DNA from: Bathymodiolus brooksi
Lineage: Eukaryota; Mollusca; Bivalvia; Mytilida; Modiolidae
Length of the DNA: 64,000 nucleotides
Assembly: GCA_963680875.1 (NCBI GenBank)
Contig: OY804589.1
Coordinates: 16,946,413 to 17,010,412, forward strand
Reading direction: 5' to 3'
The position numbers and the translations under genes were made by a program. The notes under the pieces were generated by a model. It ran no database searches. It worked only from the letters and a program-made list of their open reading frames with translations, and was not told the DNA's origin. How positions within the stretch are numbered: position 1 is the first letter of the stretch; each line of letters begins with the position of its first letter. Shown here in pieces: positions 22,356-35,100 of the stretch.

Positions 22356-22436
22356 TGATACCACACGTTATAATAGTAAACCTGTAGCAATTATTGCTCT
22401 AAAATTTGATAATTTTTTATGGTTTTTTTCTCAGTT

Positions 22437-22439
<3 letters not shown>

Positions 22440-22471
<32 letters not shown>
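22440..22471. repeat. (AC)n microsatellite
   Basis: An uninterrupted run of about 15 AC dinucleotides. Confidence 0.95.
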
Positions 22472-22473
<2 letters not shown>

Positions 22474-22680
22474 AAAATAGCATGAAAAGTCTCTGTCCAC
22501 ATGTGTATATTAAGCATCATATTTAAACGATAGCATAATGTCAGAATTAGAAAATGAAACAACTTAGAAACACATGTTTGCTACAACCGATCATTTAACT
22601 TTTTAGAGAATTGTTTTCACACGACACAAAAACATATTAATATTTGGATCTTAACATTTTATATAATTTTGTTGTTGAAA

Positions 22681-22889
22681 ACATAGGTACCCGATTTGGG
22701 GACCCCTCTTTTTTTTTCTTTTTTTTTTTGATTCATCACTTTTGTGGGACGTTTTCATTATAAACAGTGTTGAACAACTTCAAACATTACCAAAAACTCA
22801 ATCCGAGATCGATATAAGCCCATTTCTAAAACAAAAGTGATGAATTAAAAAAAATAAAAAAGGGGGGTCCACAAATCGGGTATCTATGG
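22681..22889. mobile_element. Foldback element
   Basis: The outer arms 'cataggtacccgatttgggg' and 'cacaaatcgggtatctatg' are inverted. Inner arms 'ttcatcacttttgt' and 'acaaaagtgatgaa' follow T-rich and A-rich runs. Likely a non-autonomous DNA element. Confidence 0.7.
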
Positions 22890-24680
22890 TTGAAAATTGC
22901 AAGGTCAAATTAATTACTTATTAGCAACCTTCAGGTCAGGATATTATTTTCCATTAAAATTGGCGACATATATTAAGAAAATAAAGCATATATATATTCT
23001 AAAGCTTAAATAGTCGTCTCAACTAGCACAATAAAACATATAATTCCTTAAATACATACAAACATATCTTTATAAATTCTTGATTAACACAAGAAAACAT
23101 AATTCTTCATAAACAAATCAACATGTGATTCTTGCTTTAAACATGAAAACACATGAATTCCCCGACATATTTTCTACATAATAATTTTCTATATATGAGA
23201 AAAATATCATACAGTTTCCAACTAAGTGTATAAGCTTGTTTGTTTTTGTTATCATATATTTAAGTTTTACTAATTAAAAGTTGCTTTAAATCGAATGGCT
23301 TTTTTACGAACCTACCTGCTTATCATATATCCAGACTATTTAAGAAGTCGCTACTCTCTAATCACAAGGATGTGTTTCTATAGGTGTATACCCTAATAAC
23401 TTCCTTTGTCATAAATTATCTAAATAAACAGAGATTAAGATAACGCTGGACACTTTTTTGATTGAAATTTTCCTTTAATAGTGATATAAAGATAAATATT
23501 TTTATCAATTTGATCGAGGAATGTACAACATGTGGTCAAGTTCGGACATTACGTTAAATTTAATATTTAAAGTTGCATTAGTAATTTTTATTCGTACATA
23601 ATTTAAACACAACAAATAAAAATTGACTTTGATTTTCCTATATATTTCAACTAAAGATAAATCCTAAAAATTAAAAATCATGGAAAAATTATGTACAAAT
23701 AAAAATCACTCATATAAACATAATGAGCAAATAAACAAACAAAATATAGAAAATTCCGAATGTTTTGGTGTAAAATATGTTAAAATTGATTTCACAATTA
23801 TTTTTTTTAAATATGGTTTTGGTTGATTATATAGGGAATTTTTTTTACATTTCCGAATACTTTTGTCAGATGACTGCTGTACCTTAGAAAGTTGTGATTT
23901 TTTTTTTTAATTCATAAAAAAAAAAAAATTGCGATTGCTGAGTGTATTTTTCTTGAAATGATGAATTTTCTGAAAATGGTTTTATCCTTATTATCATCCT
24001 TATTCATTCTGTTATCTTTCTGTGTATTTGCACAACTATCAAATATTTGTGTATTTATAGATATAGAATACTAAATAAGAAAAGCTGTGTTTGCGTGACG
24101 ATTTGCATCAAATCGAAAAAGTATATCAAATACATCCCTGTTTCCAAAAATGTACAGTATAATTTGCTATGTTCCTGCATCAAGACTCACTTTAATTTAG
24201 TTAAAAAATTAATGAAATAAAAAAAAATTCAACGTTCCGACATTGACTTCCCTATTCATATTCCACTTTCAATTTCCGGGGTAACAATGCGCAACAGCCA
24301 AACGACGACACTGAAATAAATTATAAAGCGAGATATGCGATGAAGATCTTCCCATAGCATTCACCTTTTAATTTATTTTTTTTTATCATTGTTAACCACA
24401 TTTCTACCGTTAACAACGAGCTGTCAGTCAATGTACATAGTGACGGTCATAATTTTTAAAAATAAGCTACAATTTGATAAAAATTGAATGCTACGATATA
24501 AAATAACGTCTGTAATCTGCAATTATGGTTTGCTAGGGGAAGGGGGCTGTAACTTCCTTGCAGCTTGAGGAATAGCTAGGGTTTTCAGCTTATAAATATA
24601 TGATTGTGTCGCACATTTTCTGCTTGACATTCAGTATGAAAATGCGCCTACTTTCATTTTAATTTTAAACACATGAGTAA
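22890..24680. other. AT-rich intergenic stretch
   Basis: Long A and T runs; no frame, exon-like GT-AG pair with coding content, or recognised repeat could be supported. Confidence 0.5.
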
Positions 24681-24734
24681 AGAAAGTTTGAAGATACCAA
24701 AGGGATAACCAGGAACCGTAAATAGGAGGGCCGG

Positions 24735-24935
24735 TGTTACATACTCATTTTTCCCCCATACTCATTTTTCTCCCCGGAAAAATGAGTATATACTCAGTTT
24801 TCCCCCCCGAAAAATGAGTATATACTGAGATTTTCCCCCGGAAAAATGAGTATATACTGAATTTTCCTCCCGGAAATCCAAGTATGTGTTAACACATACT
24901 CATTTTTCCCCTCATACTAGTTTTTCCCCTCTCCT
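24735..24935. repeat. Array of ATGAGTATATACTCAT palindromes
   Basis: Variants of the perfect 16-bp palindrome atgagtatatactcat are joined by tttcccccggaaaa-type spacers, which are themselves inverted repeats. It follows an R2 3' end (agtttgaagataccaaaggg at 24685) and ends in 'catactcatttttcccc'. No coding content. Confidence 0.75.
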
Positions 24936-25169
24936 ATTTTAATAGGGTTTTTCTTGTGTACACTTATATTCATGTATATGGTGGAAGACATAATAGTTAA
25001 ATGTGGACGAAAGAGGGTATCAACAATGATAATAGTAATAACTAAGGCAAGCATGAACATGGAGTGAGAACGGATAAGGAGGTAGGAGGAAAGGATGGGA
25101 AAAACGCTTGAGTGATAAAGCGATCTTCCTTAGTGCAAGTGAGAAAAACTCAAGTTTGCTAAGTGCTAG

Positions 25170-26520
25170 AAGGCACAGCTGACAGGTATGAGGAAGAGGG
25201 CAGGAAGGAAGGAATATAAAGAGAAGGATAGAGAGGACGGAGGGAGAATGGCAAAAAGACGATAGAGAGGAAGGAGAGATACTAGAGGTATAAATAAGGA
25301 GGATGACGGGGAGGAATTAGGGAGGGAGTCAATATGGAAAAGGATGGAGATAGTGAGGAGGATAATGATGAGGAAGTAGTGAAACAGGTATTGAAGAGGA
25401 GATTTGAAGGAAGAGGATAGAAAGGACGAAGTAAACGAGGAGGAGAGAAATAGTGAAGAGGAGGTAATAAGGAGGATGATGATGACGACGGAGGAGAAAA
25501 GAATACGGAGAAGGTAATTAGGAAGAGTTAAATAAGGAGGATGGAGACGGAAGAAAGACAGAGGTAATGAGGTGGATGATAATATTACAGGAAAGAGAAG
25601 AGAGGTAATGAGGTGGCGAATTGAAAGGAATGAAGGATGGAGAGGTGGTGAGGATGACTGGGAGGAAGGAGGGAGAGAGGTAGTGAGGATGACTGAGAGG
25701 AAGGAGGGAGAGAGGTAGTGAGGATGACTGAGAGGAAGGAGGGAGACAGGTAGTGAGGAGGATGGATAGGAATGAGGGAGAGAAGTAGTGAGGAGGATTG
25801 AGAGGAAGGAAGGAGAGCGGTAGTGAGGAGGATGCCAGAGGAAGGAGGGAGAGAGGTAGTGAGAAGGATGGAGAAGAAGGAGAGAGAGGTAGTGAGGAGG
25901 AGGATTGAGAGGAAGGAGGGGGAGAGGATGATTCAGAGGAAGGAGGGAGAGAGATAGTGATGAAGTGGATGGAGAGGAATGAAGGAGGAGAAGTAGTGAG
26001 GAGGAGGATTGAGAGAAAGGAGGGAGAGAGGCAGTGAGCAGGAATGAGAGGAAGAAGGGAGAGAGGTAGTAAGAAGAGGAGAGCAAGGAGGGAAATAAGT
26101 AGAGAAGAGGAAGAAGGAGGGAGAGAGGTAGTGAGGATGACTGAGAGGAAGGAGGGAGATAGGTAGTGAGGAAGTGGATGGAGAGGAATGAGGAAGGAGA
26201 AGTAGTGAGGAGGAGGATTGAGAGGAAGGAGGGAGAGAGGCAGTGAGTAGGAGGGAGAGGAAGAAGGGAGAGAGGTAGTAAGAAGAGGAGAGCAAGGAGG
26301 GAGATAAGTAGAGAAGTGGAAGAAGGAGGGAGAGAGGTAGTGAGGATGACTGAGAGGAAGGAGGGAGAGAGGTAGTGAGAAGAGGAGAGCAAGGAGGGAG
26401 ATAAGTAGAGAAGAGGAAGGAGGGAGGGAGGTAGTGAGGAGGAGGATGGAGAAGAAGGAGAGAGAGAGGCAGTGAGGAAGAGGATGGAGAGGAAGGGTGA
26501 GAAAGGTAGTGAGGAGGACG
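25170..26520. repeat. 1.35-kb polypurine minisatellite
   Basis: The plus strand is nearly all A and G, with about 35-bp units (tagtgaggatgactgagagg). Larger blocks are repeated: 25900-26110 recurs at 26120-26310. The minus strand is open over 408 codons as Ser/Leu/Pro only because polypyrimidine lacks stops. No gene is supported. Confidence 0.85.
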
Positions 26521-26544
26521 ACTACTTTAATAAATTTCCCCCGA

Positions 26545-27360
26545 CAATGCCTTCAGTGGTTCTTGAAAATCGATTAATCAGAATGTTCAAAGTCTCCTAT
26601 CGATCTGCACCAAAGAAACAACACTTGTGTAGTACCTCATAGTGAACACCCTCAAAGTTAAATTGGTTAAATTATGTTCAGTGGTTCTCAATGAGATTAC
26701 GAAAATGTAATTCATAGGTTTTCAAAGCAATTTTGACCTTCGCTGTCGACCATTTTGAATTTCCGATCGGCATAAAAACCATTATCACCTGTAAAGGACT
26801 CTGAAATTTCAAGACAATGTTTACAACCATAATATGCAGGTCAGGTTCAATTGCAGCCAGATCCCATATACGGCTTGGAAGTTAGGCCCACTTAGCTGAA
26901 AGCGGAGAACTCCGTGTCCTCAGACACATTCTTCTTTTATTCATTTTTTAACGAATCGGCATGAAAAGTAACAACACTTGCGTAGGACATAATAGTGAAC
27001 ACCTCTGCCAAGTGTGGTTAAATTCTGTTCAGTGTTTTCCAAGTAGACCATGAAAATGTTGCTTTACATATGGTTTCAAAGCAAACTTTGACCTCCGCTG
27101 GCAACGATTTTGAATTTCCGATGGGCTCAAAAAGTAACAAGACCTGTCGAGGACCTTAAAATGAACATACAAATCACGTTTCCATACCATCGCTTCAGTG
27201 TTTCTTGAAAAAAGATTATTGAAAAACTAACAATGTTTCCAATGTCTCCTGATGACCATTTGTTGACGAATCGGAAAAAATCCCTCATCCGATCTAAACA
27301 AACACCAGATCCCTCAGTACAATTTCTAGTCAATATGCAAACCACAGATAAATTCAATGC
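26545..27360. repeat. Two diverged copies of a repeat of about 390 bp
   Basis: Shared landmarks recur in order: 'ttgaatttccgat', 'gttcagtg', 'tagtgaacacc' and 'caaagca-tttgacct', near 26640-26770 and again near 26990-27125. The copies are degenerate and non-coding. Confidence 0.5.
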
Positions 27361-27629
27361 AGACGAACAATTACGCATTGGTTGACCATATGCGAACGCT
27401 AACTGATTTCAAATCCGATACGACAATTATAACGGATTTAAATTCGATTTAATGATTCAGTTTCAATCCGGAATACGTGTGAATATGGTATTATAGTGCT
27501 ACCACTTTCGGTAGATCAATCAAAAAAGATGGAGACGAACGCATTTATCAAAATGGCTCAATTTTATAATAATTTGATCATGAAACGAAGCAAAAAATAG
27601 TTGTGCTGATATAATAGAGGGGGTTAGGA

Positions 27630-27810
27630 GGGGGTCTGACCCCGAAACCCCGAACTAAAAAACTTGAAATACCCTTAGTCCCGAACTAAAAAACTTGAAA
27701 TCCAGAAGTCCCGAATATAATAAAATTTCAATCCCGAATCCCGAAATGGTCAATCCCGAATTCTCGAGCTTAAAAAAACACCATCCCGGAGTCCTGAAAA
27801 GGGTCCTTCC
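27630..27810. repeat. Short tandem 'tcccgaactaaaaaacttga' units
   Basis: Three to five degraded copies of a unit of about 25 bp containing 'cccgaa' and 'aaaacttgaaat'. Confidence 0.6.
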
Positions 27811-28192
27811 CCCCTCATAGTAGTAGTTTAATTTAGAGAATACTGTTACCGTTTAGTTCATTATTTGAAATGAACATAATATGATAAATTGGTATAATTA
27901 TGTTCGGTAAAACAAATCCACACTCTTGACAGTAGAACTAATAATTGTATCGTTCATAGTTATGCGTCATTGATGGACACTGCCATTCTATAGTTACTGA
28001 TCTTTATTTAAAATGATCGATTACAAACAAACAAGCTACCACAAAATAGTTTGTTTAGTTTAAAGCTAATTATGTTGTGTCTCGGTGTACTGTAAACAGT
28101 TGAAATTCTTAAGAATAAATTAACAGATAACCATTGGCGAATCCAGGGGGGTTCCGGTGGTCGGTGTTCCGAAAATTTGAAATTTTAGTTAG

Positions 28193-28330
28193 TCGGACCG
28201 TAGCCCAAGACTACTCGAACCGTATGTTAAGACAACTTATTCTTCAATACGGTCCGAGTTGTCTTAGCATACGTCCGTTGTCTTAACATACGGTCCGAGT
28301 AGTCTTGGACTACGGTCCGACTAGTCCTTT
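28193..28330. mobile_element. Foldback element
   Basis: Arms of about 42 bp: 'ggaccgtagcccaagactac' and its inverted partner ending 'ttggactacggtcc'. Part of the arm ('cggtccgagt') is reused in the loop. Confidence 0.75.
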
Positions 28331-28499
28331 ACCACGGTCCGAGTTGTCCACAGGCCGAGTTGTCTGGCATTCGCCTCTCCTACCACTAAAATATAAGAGT
28401 CAATCTGATTGGTTGAAATATTTATGAATGATGCCATTAATTTTATATTGTAAATGGAGCGAAGAGAAATAAAAATTGATATAGGGGAGTCTCAAGGGA

Positions 28500-29755
28500 T
28501 ATTCTAAGTCCAGTGCAGGACTAGAGTTGAAGGATAATCATTCATGAATAGACCGGTAGGTGTTTGCTTTACACAAAACTTGAGAAATCCCAGAATTTCT
28601 AGCGCATTCAAATTGTATGCTTTCTATTATTTTTATATAGTAGTGCTTTCTGTCTCAGTGTGTCAAAAAAGAATAAAATATAATGACAAATATAGACACA
28701 CAAGAGAAAGATTATTTGGTCTAGGGTGTGTACAACCTGATTGAGGTTATTTCGAATGAACCGAGCAAATAATTTCGATCAATCCTTATAAATTAATCCA
28801 AACATTTTTTGCTATGATATTGAAAAATATATTAATTTTTTTCAAAATAAGGCAAATAATCGGAAATGAATTAAAATAACCCCAAAGGTGCCTCATTTAA
28901 AGAAAATAGCCTGATGACAACGGTACGCGACGCCTTGGGAACGAGGTCTATTTTCAGATTCAGTACATACGAATATAACCTCAACCTATTAAACCAATCA
29001 AGACACGTATTTAATGACATGCGACTCTAAAATTAATTTATTATATAATGGCAAAGCGATAAAAGACAAAAAGACCAACAACGGACGATAGAACACTAAA
29101 CTGAAAGCGTAAGATTAGCCTAGAATTATTAACCTCATTAAAAACCGCAGATGACCTTAGGTGCTCCGGAAGGGAAAACAATTCCTGATCCATTATTAGT
29201 ACCCATGGCGTAGCGTTGTATTTATTAATTTACGCACCGCCTTTATTTGTTTACTTGACAATCCCCGGATGTCTCTTTCTTTCAGGAAATGGTAGTACTC
29301 TACAGTGGTGAATTAACATTAGAGAAAATTGAAGGGACAATCAAGAACGGAAAATCCATAGAAACTGGCAACACTGTGTACTAGACACAGGACGAAGACA
29401 ACAAAACAAAACTTACAGTACAGAAAGGTTAAAAGATGAGCAATACGTAACCCACCAAAAACCCGGATGAACCCAGGTGCTGGCGAAGGGTTCCTTCATC
29501 TTATAAGACACTCGTCATATTATTTATAGAGTCAAGACGTGTTGGACGCCACTTTGCGGAAGCAAGCAAACATGACATAAATATGACATGAGTCCTGAAA
29601 CTAGGTCATTTTTATATTACCACATATGATTCGAATATGTCAATATACAACAGATAAGAGACATCTTACATATTTGTCTGTAATTTAAACAAATAGAAAA
29701 TCAGGAATATAAATCTTATCTTTCTACTAGTGTAAATTAAACTCAGGTGTTTTTG
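28500..29755. other. Intergenic with R2 and R4 fragments
   Basis: 29040-29220 is a degenerate R2 tail (gtgctccggaagggaaaaca) and 29320-29500 an R4-like fragment (gacaatcaagaacgg, agacacaggacgaagac). The frame at 28544-28744 has no support. Confidence 0.45.
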
Positions 29756-29910
29756 AAGAAAAGTTTGAAGACAGTTAAGGGTTAATCAAAAACGGTCAAT
29801 CGACGACGGAGAGATGATAAAATGATCAAAAGAAAAAAGACAAGACAATAATCCATAATACATTACATTAGAAACTAAAGATCGAGCAACATTAACACCA
29901 TAGAATGTCC
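29755..29910 (-). mobile_element. R2 tail that seeds the 58-bp array
   Basis: 'gaaaagtttgaagacagtta' to 'aaagatcgagcaac' is a reverse-orientation R2 3' end. It leads without a break into the array. Confidence 0.65.
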
Positions 29911-30840
29911 TCATTCTCTCCAGAAGGGTAAGCATATCCTGCTCGACTAGTTGCTACTAGTTATGTCCTCATTCTCTCCAGAAGGGTAAACATCTGCTGC
30001 TCGACTAATTGCTACTAGTTATGTCCTCATTCTCTCCAGAAGGGTAAACATCTGCTGCTCGACTAATTGCTACTAATTATGTCCTCATTCTCTCCAGAAG
30101 GGTAAACATCTGCTGCTCGACTAATTGCTACTAGTTATGTCCTCATTCTCTCCAGAAGGGTAAACATCTGCTGCTCGACTAATTGCTACTAGTTATGTCC
30201 TCATTCTCTCCAGAAGGGTAAACATCTGCTGCTCGACTAATTGCTACTAGTTATGTCCTCATTCTCTCCAGAAGGGTAAACATCTGCTGCTCGACTAATT
30301 GCTACTAGTTATGTCCTCATACTCTCCAGAAAGGTAAATATCTCCTGCTCGACTAGTTGCTACTAGTTATGTCCTCATACTCTCCAGAAGGGTAAACATC
30401 TGCTGCTCGACTAATTGCTACTAGTTATGTCCTCATACTCTCCAGAAAGGTAAATATCTCCTGCTCGACTAATTGCTACTAGTTATGTCCTCATTCTCTC
30501 CAGAAGGGTAAACATCTGCTGCTCGACTAGTTGCTACTAGTTATGTCCTCATTCTCTCCAGAAGGGTAAGCATCTCCTGTTCGACTAGTTGCTACTAGTT
30601 ATGTCCTCATACTCTCCAGAAGGGTAAACATCTCCTGCTCAACTAGTTGCTACTAGTTATGGCCTCATACTCTCCAGAAGGGTAAACATCTCATGCTCGA
30701 CTAGTTGCTACTAGTTATGGCCTCATACTCTCCAGAATGGCAAAAATCTCCTGCTCGACTAGTTGCTACACGTTATGTCATCATTCTCTCCAGAAGGGCA
30801 AACATCTCCTGCTCGACTACTTGCTACTAGTCATGTCACT
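29905..30840. repeat. 58-bp minisatellite, about 16 copies
   Basis: The unit contains 'ctctccagaagggtaaacat' and 'ctcgacta-ttgctactagt'. It is homologous to the R2 segment 'gctccggaagggtaagcagt...ctcgactagta'. Copies in the middle are nearly identical and those at the ends diverge. Short frames inside are artefacts. Confidence 0.9.
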
Positions 30841-31074
30841 CTTATTAAAAATCCGTTTGTCTCAAGCTAGAACCACAATGTTCATTGGGATTCTCTTGAA
30901 GAAATTACTGTGTTGTGATGATTACGGTTTGCCATGAGGAATGATTCGTGTTGTAATGTTGATGTAAATTAGTATCGGCCATTACTGTTCTAATCACTGA
31001 GGGTATCATTCGCCCAGTAGTTAGTGTGTTGACACTGACATGGTTTATTAGAAATGTTTGTTATTTAAATTTAC

Positions 31075-31285
31075 AGTTTCTTAATAATGTAATTATTATT
31101 AAAAGTAAGGTTCTCCTCCCTCACGCCTTTCCCGATTTTGGAGATCATGTTTATGACCTTTGGTTTACTTGCTCCCAAAACTTAAAATTATTTGGCTTTC
31201 CAATCTTTCGACTTTGAGTCCCCCGAAGACGGTTATTCCAGAAACGCGTCGCGCGCATTAAATTTGATATCTACGTTTGTATTAC
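31075..31285 (+). repeat. R3 dispersed repeat
   Basis: 'aataatgtaattattattaa' to 'gaaacgcgtcgcgcgcatta', one of the longer copies. The overlapping frame at 31026-31217 is not shared by other copies. Confidence 0.6.
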
Positions 31286-31479
31286 CTTTATCGTTATTGA
31301 TATTTTGTCATTTCTGAAGAAACGTGTGATTACTTCAAGACGATGCAAACACTGCATAATTTTATTTTATTTTTATTAATTATATCTGCATGGCTACTAG
31401 GTGACCTCGTTATGTACATGAGAGGGGTGAATTCTATTAAATAATTTATTTCTCTAAATTCTAAACTTTTATGGCTGTC

Positions 31480-31965
31480 CAAAGCCGAAGCATAGATTCC
31501 CATAGACTGCAGTCCACTGTTTTATGGAACAACATTCCAGCAGCACTTTTATATAGAGTATACATCTCTCAGTTGATCCGATATTCCAGAACTAGTGGAG
31601 CCTATGATGATATTCGTGATAGAGTGTTACTGCATGACCTGGTTAATCGTTGCGAAATATCTGTGTCACAAAGCACCAGGATATATTCCGTTTGTCGTAA
31701 TCACAATCCGGTCCTTTCCTCAATCATGACTTTTCAACGGGTTTGTAACAAGAATAACACGACGTGTGATAAATGTGGAGCAGGAATTACTTACCCTTCC
31801 GGAGCACTTGAGCCCACCCCCGGTTTTAGTGGTGTTTGTGTTTCTCGATCTTTTGATCGTTTGGTAGATGATTGTCTTACTTTTGTTTGCCATTGTATTG
31901 TCTGTCCGTGTTCGATTTATTGCTCCCGATTACCCCTTTGGTATCTTCAAATCTTTACTGTATAA
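31480..31965 (+). pseudogene. R2 retroelement C-terminal remnant
   Basis: A 164-codon frame contains 'YISQLIRYSRTSGAYDDI' and 'HDLVNRCEISVSQ', the conserved end of the same reverse-transcriptase family as the remnant at 17760-19200. It continues into the usual tail ('acttacccttccggagcact', ending 'cccctttggtatcttcaaat'). No catalytic part is present. Confidence 0.7.
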
Positions 31966-32309
31966 ATAATGTCAAATGCATTTTTGAGAAATGCATTAAT
32001 CACTAAATTTGTCTGCCGATGCTAAATATAGACATGATTAATGATTATATTTTATGAAAATATATTTTCTAATCTTAATAGGTTAACAATTTCATATCTA
32101 TAAGGAAGCCTTTAAATAACCAACCATCGTAGGTTACTGAGGAAATATAACAGATATTTGTTGTGAGGATTCGTGCTGATGAAATACAAATGTAGATAAT
32201 ATTATCCACTATTTGCAAGATTTACAATAAAGGAACTTTTGTAAGAAAGTTTGAGTGTATCAAAGGGGAGTAATCAGACGCCGTATATGGATTGGTAAGG
32301 GGGTTAGGG

Positions 32310-32528
32310 TTATGGTACTTAACGCCACTTACAGTACTATTTCAGCTATATTGTGGTGGTCAGTGTTATTGCTGGAGGAAACCGGAATACCTGGTGAAAA
32401 TCACCGACCTGTTGCAAGTCATTGACAAACTTTATCACATAACGTTGTATCGAGAACACCTCGCCTGAGCGGGATTCGAACTCACAACTTTAGTGGTGAT
32501 AGGCACTGATTGCACAGGTAGTTGTTAA
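32310..32528 (-). mobile_element. SINE-1 copy
   Basis: 'ggtacttaacgccacttaca' to 'gattgcacaggtagttgtta'. The B box ('gagcgggattcgaactca' region) is intact in reverse orientation. Immediately followed by the 66-bp array. Confidence 0.75.
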
Positions 32529-32574
32529 AGACATAATGACAAAATAAAAAAACAACAAAAAGACAAACAAGAAA

Positions 32575-33110
32575 CGTTTGAAGATACCAAAGGTGTAACC
32601 AGAAACCGTAAGTCAAAGAAAGAAGGACATACAACACAATGGCCACAAGACACCGAAGGTGTAACCAGAAACCGTAAATCAAAGAAAGAAGGACACACAA
32701 TATAATGGCCACAAGATACCAACGAGGTAACCAGAAACCGTAAATCAAAGAAAGAAGGACAGACAATATAATGGCCACAAGATACCAAAGAGGTAACCAG
32801 AAACCGTAAATCAAAGAAAGAAGGACAGACAACATAATGGCCACAATATACTAAAGAGGTAACCAGAAACCGTACATTAAAGAAAGAAGGACAAATAACA
32901 TAATGGCCACAAGATACTTAAGGGGTAACCAGAAACCGTACATTAAAGAAAGAAGGACAGACAACATAATGGCCACAAGATACTTAAGGGGTAACCAGAA
33001 ACCGTACATTAAAGAAAGAAGAACAGACAACATAATGGCCACAAGATACTTAAGAGGTAACCAGAAACGGTACATTAAAGAAAGAAGGACAAACAACATA
33101 ATGGCCAAAC
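32575..33110. repeat. 66-bp minisatellite, about 8 copies
   Basis: The unit runs from 'gataccaaagaggtaaccag' to 'ataatggccacaa' and equals the first 66 bp of a reverse-oriented R2 tail. The array continues directly into the rest of that tail (33110-33260, with gctccggaagggttagcagt). Open frames on both strands follow the period, which is a multiple of three. Confidence 0.9.
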
Positions 33111-33365
33111 GAAAAAGGACAAAAGGACAACGTTGATCTACAAAACATTACACAGACGACTAAAGATCGTGTAACACGAATCCCACAAAAACCGAGAGTG
33201 ACCTCAGTTGCTCCGGAAGGGTTAGCAGTTCCTGCTCGACATGTGACACAAATGTTGATAATTGAGAGCACACAAATTTAAATACAGTCCAGTCGACTGA
33301 TAAAGAAATAGGTTATAGGGAACAGTTAATTTATCTCCGTCAATCATCTTAAGTATATATCAGGT

Positions 33366-33500
33366 CTGGTTATATTGAAGTTTGGCTATAGTGAACAAAA
33401 TATCATGTCCCTGGTTATATTGAAGTTTGGCTATAGCGAACAAAATATCATGTCCCTGGTTATATTGAAGTTTGGCTATAGTGAACAAAATATCATGTCC
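33366..33500. repeat. 45-bp tandem repeat, three copies
   Basis: Three almost perfect copies of a unit containing 'ggttatattgaagtttggct'. Confidence 0.85.
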
Positions 33501-33689
33501 CAATTATATTTCGTTATTCGCGGACTACATTGTGCGTAGCCACACGATACCCATTAACAACCGGAAATGGTATCATGTGCTGTTGATAAACTAGTGGTAC
33601 ACGTCGTGTATGTGAAGTGATAATGGTGTCCTCGTTGTAATAGACCAACACGCTTAGTGAACTTTTACCGTGCTAGTTCACTGAAACAA

Positions 33690-34110
33690 CAGTCCTTAAT
33701 GATGCGTGGTTTTCTCTGGATACTCCGGTTTCCTCCACCAATTAAACCGACCGCCACGATATAACTGAAATAGTGTTGAAAGTGGCGATAAACACCAAAA
33801 AACAGACACCAACTATCTTTGTAATATTTGCTTATGTTGCACTCACGAGTGCCTAAGTAAGATATTTATTACTGAAAGCAATATTCCCTTTCTTTTCCAC
33901 AATATGTCCATGCTTTTCTTTTTATAAAAACATATATATGCATTGATATTAGAACGTCGAGATAAAAATGTTCAGTATACAAAGGTCAAACATTGCGCTT
34001 TTCACGAACAGCTTATCTGAGCCGATTAACAGGTCCAGCTGTCAGTCTACATGCGATATCCCACGTTTTTGTACTGAAAACACATTATAAAGACATATAG
34101 CTAATAGATA
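33690..34110. repeat. Local duplication, copy 1 (starts in a SINE-1 fragment)
   Basis: From 'tttcctccaccaattaaacc' through 'cactcacgagtgcctaagta' to 'cgatatcccac', this matches 35775-36190 in the same orientation with few differences, offset by about 2.06 kb. Confidence 0.75.
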
Positions 34111-34175
34111 TGTTTGAAGCCTTCGCCCAGTAGTCAGTGCTTTGGTACTGACATAGTGTATAGTTGTTTGTCGTT

Positions 34176-34362
34176 TTGACCTTATTCTTTTGGCCATTGT
34201 GTTGTCTATTCTTCTTCTTTTGATCATTGTGTTGTCTATTCTTCTTCTTTTGACCATTGTGTTGTCTATTCTTCTTCTTTTGGCCATTGTGTTGTCTATT
34301 CTTCTTCTTTTGGCCATTGTGTTGTCTATTCTTCTGCTTTTGGTCATTGTGTTGTCTATTCC
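34176..34362. repeat. 30-bp minisatellite, about 6 copies
   Basis: The unit 'ttggccattgtgttgtctat' plus 'tcttcttctt' comes from the forward R2 tail. Three plus-strand and two minus-strand frames here are shadows of the 30-bp period. Confidence 0.85.
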
Positions 34363-34379
34363 ACAGGCGCATGGGGCAT

Positions 34380-35100
34380 GGATTTCGTTTCCTCCTCCCC
34401 CCTTTTCTCTACTACCCCCCTTTTTTTCAAAATTTTCATATAAATCATTCCTTTTTCAAAATTTTCATAATCATTCGTTTTTTCTTCATTTGACAATATC
34501 AGTAGACGTCATACATCATGAATAATACGTGTATTCTGTGTCCACATTTTTTCGACTGATACAATATAAGAGAGAAGGTATGCAACCCCATTTTCATATT
34601 TCGCGCCATATCGCTCACCTTGGTTGGGAAACCCCAGTGTTTTTACACTTTTTACCTTGTCTACATATGGCACTGTCGTATCAAACTGTTTCTAAGACAC
34701 TTACCTAATTTCCCATGTTCGAATTTCAGTCTGTACGTCGATCTTTTCCAAGAAATCTCGCCGAGAATAGCGAGGCAGCTTCGTTTTTATGTCAAACTAC
34801 ATCATTTGAGACGGAAGTGCAAGAACGGGAACCCTGGGATTTTTACGAATGGATTACCTGCAATGAAAAACCCAGATGCGCTCCGAATATTTTTCCCATA
34901 ATGTTTTGGCGAGAAATATAAACCGCTGAAAAAACATAACAGCAGACGGATTATTTCGTAAAAATGGCACAACGACCATCTGAATATGGAAACATTGAAA
35001 TAATTTGATGGTAGATAACTGTTCAAATAGAAATTCAAACTGAGAAATAGATGATTGAATGGTTAGAACTGAAGTCAAAATTTCAATGAAAAAGAAATAT
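34380..35100. other. Intergenic, several overlapping unsupported frames
   Basis: Frames at 34620-34901, 34715-34921 and 34802-35038 overlap on both strands. None shows a domain, an exon border pair or a paralogue in the window. Left unassigned. Confidence 0.4.

Noticed and set aside
25166..26392. 408-codon minus-strand Ser/Leu/Pro frame
   Set aside because: Polypyrimidine strand of the purine minisatellite; stop-free by composition.
29905..30840. Regular 58-bp repeats suggestive of a CRISPR array
   Set aside because: Whole units repeat without unique spacers, the genome is eukaryotic, and the unit is a piece of the R2 element.
34620..35038. Overlapping frames on both strands of 68-93 codons
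   Set aside because: Mutually overlapping, unsupported by homology within the window or by exon signals.
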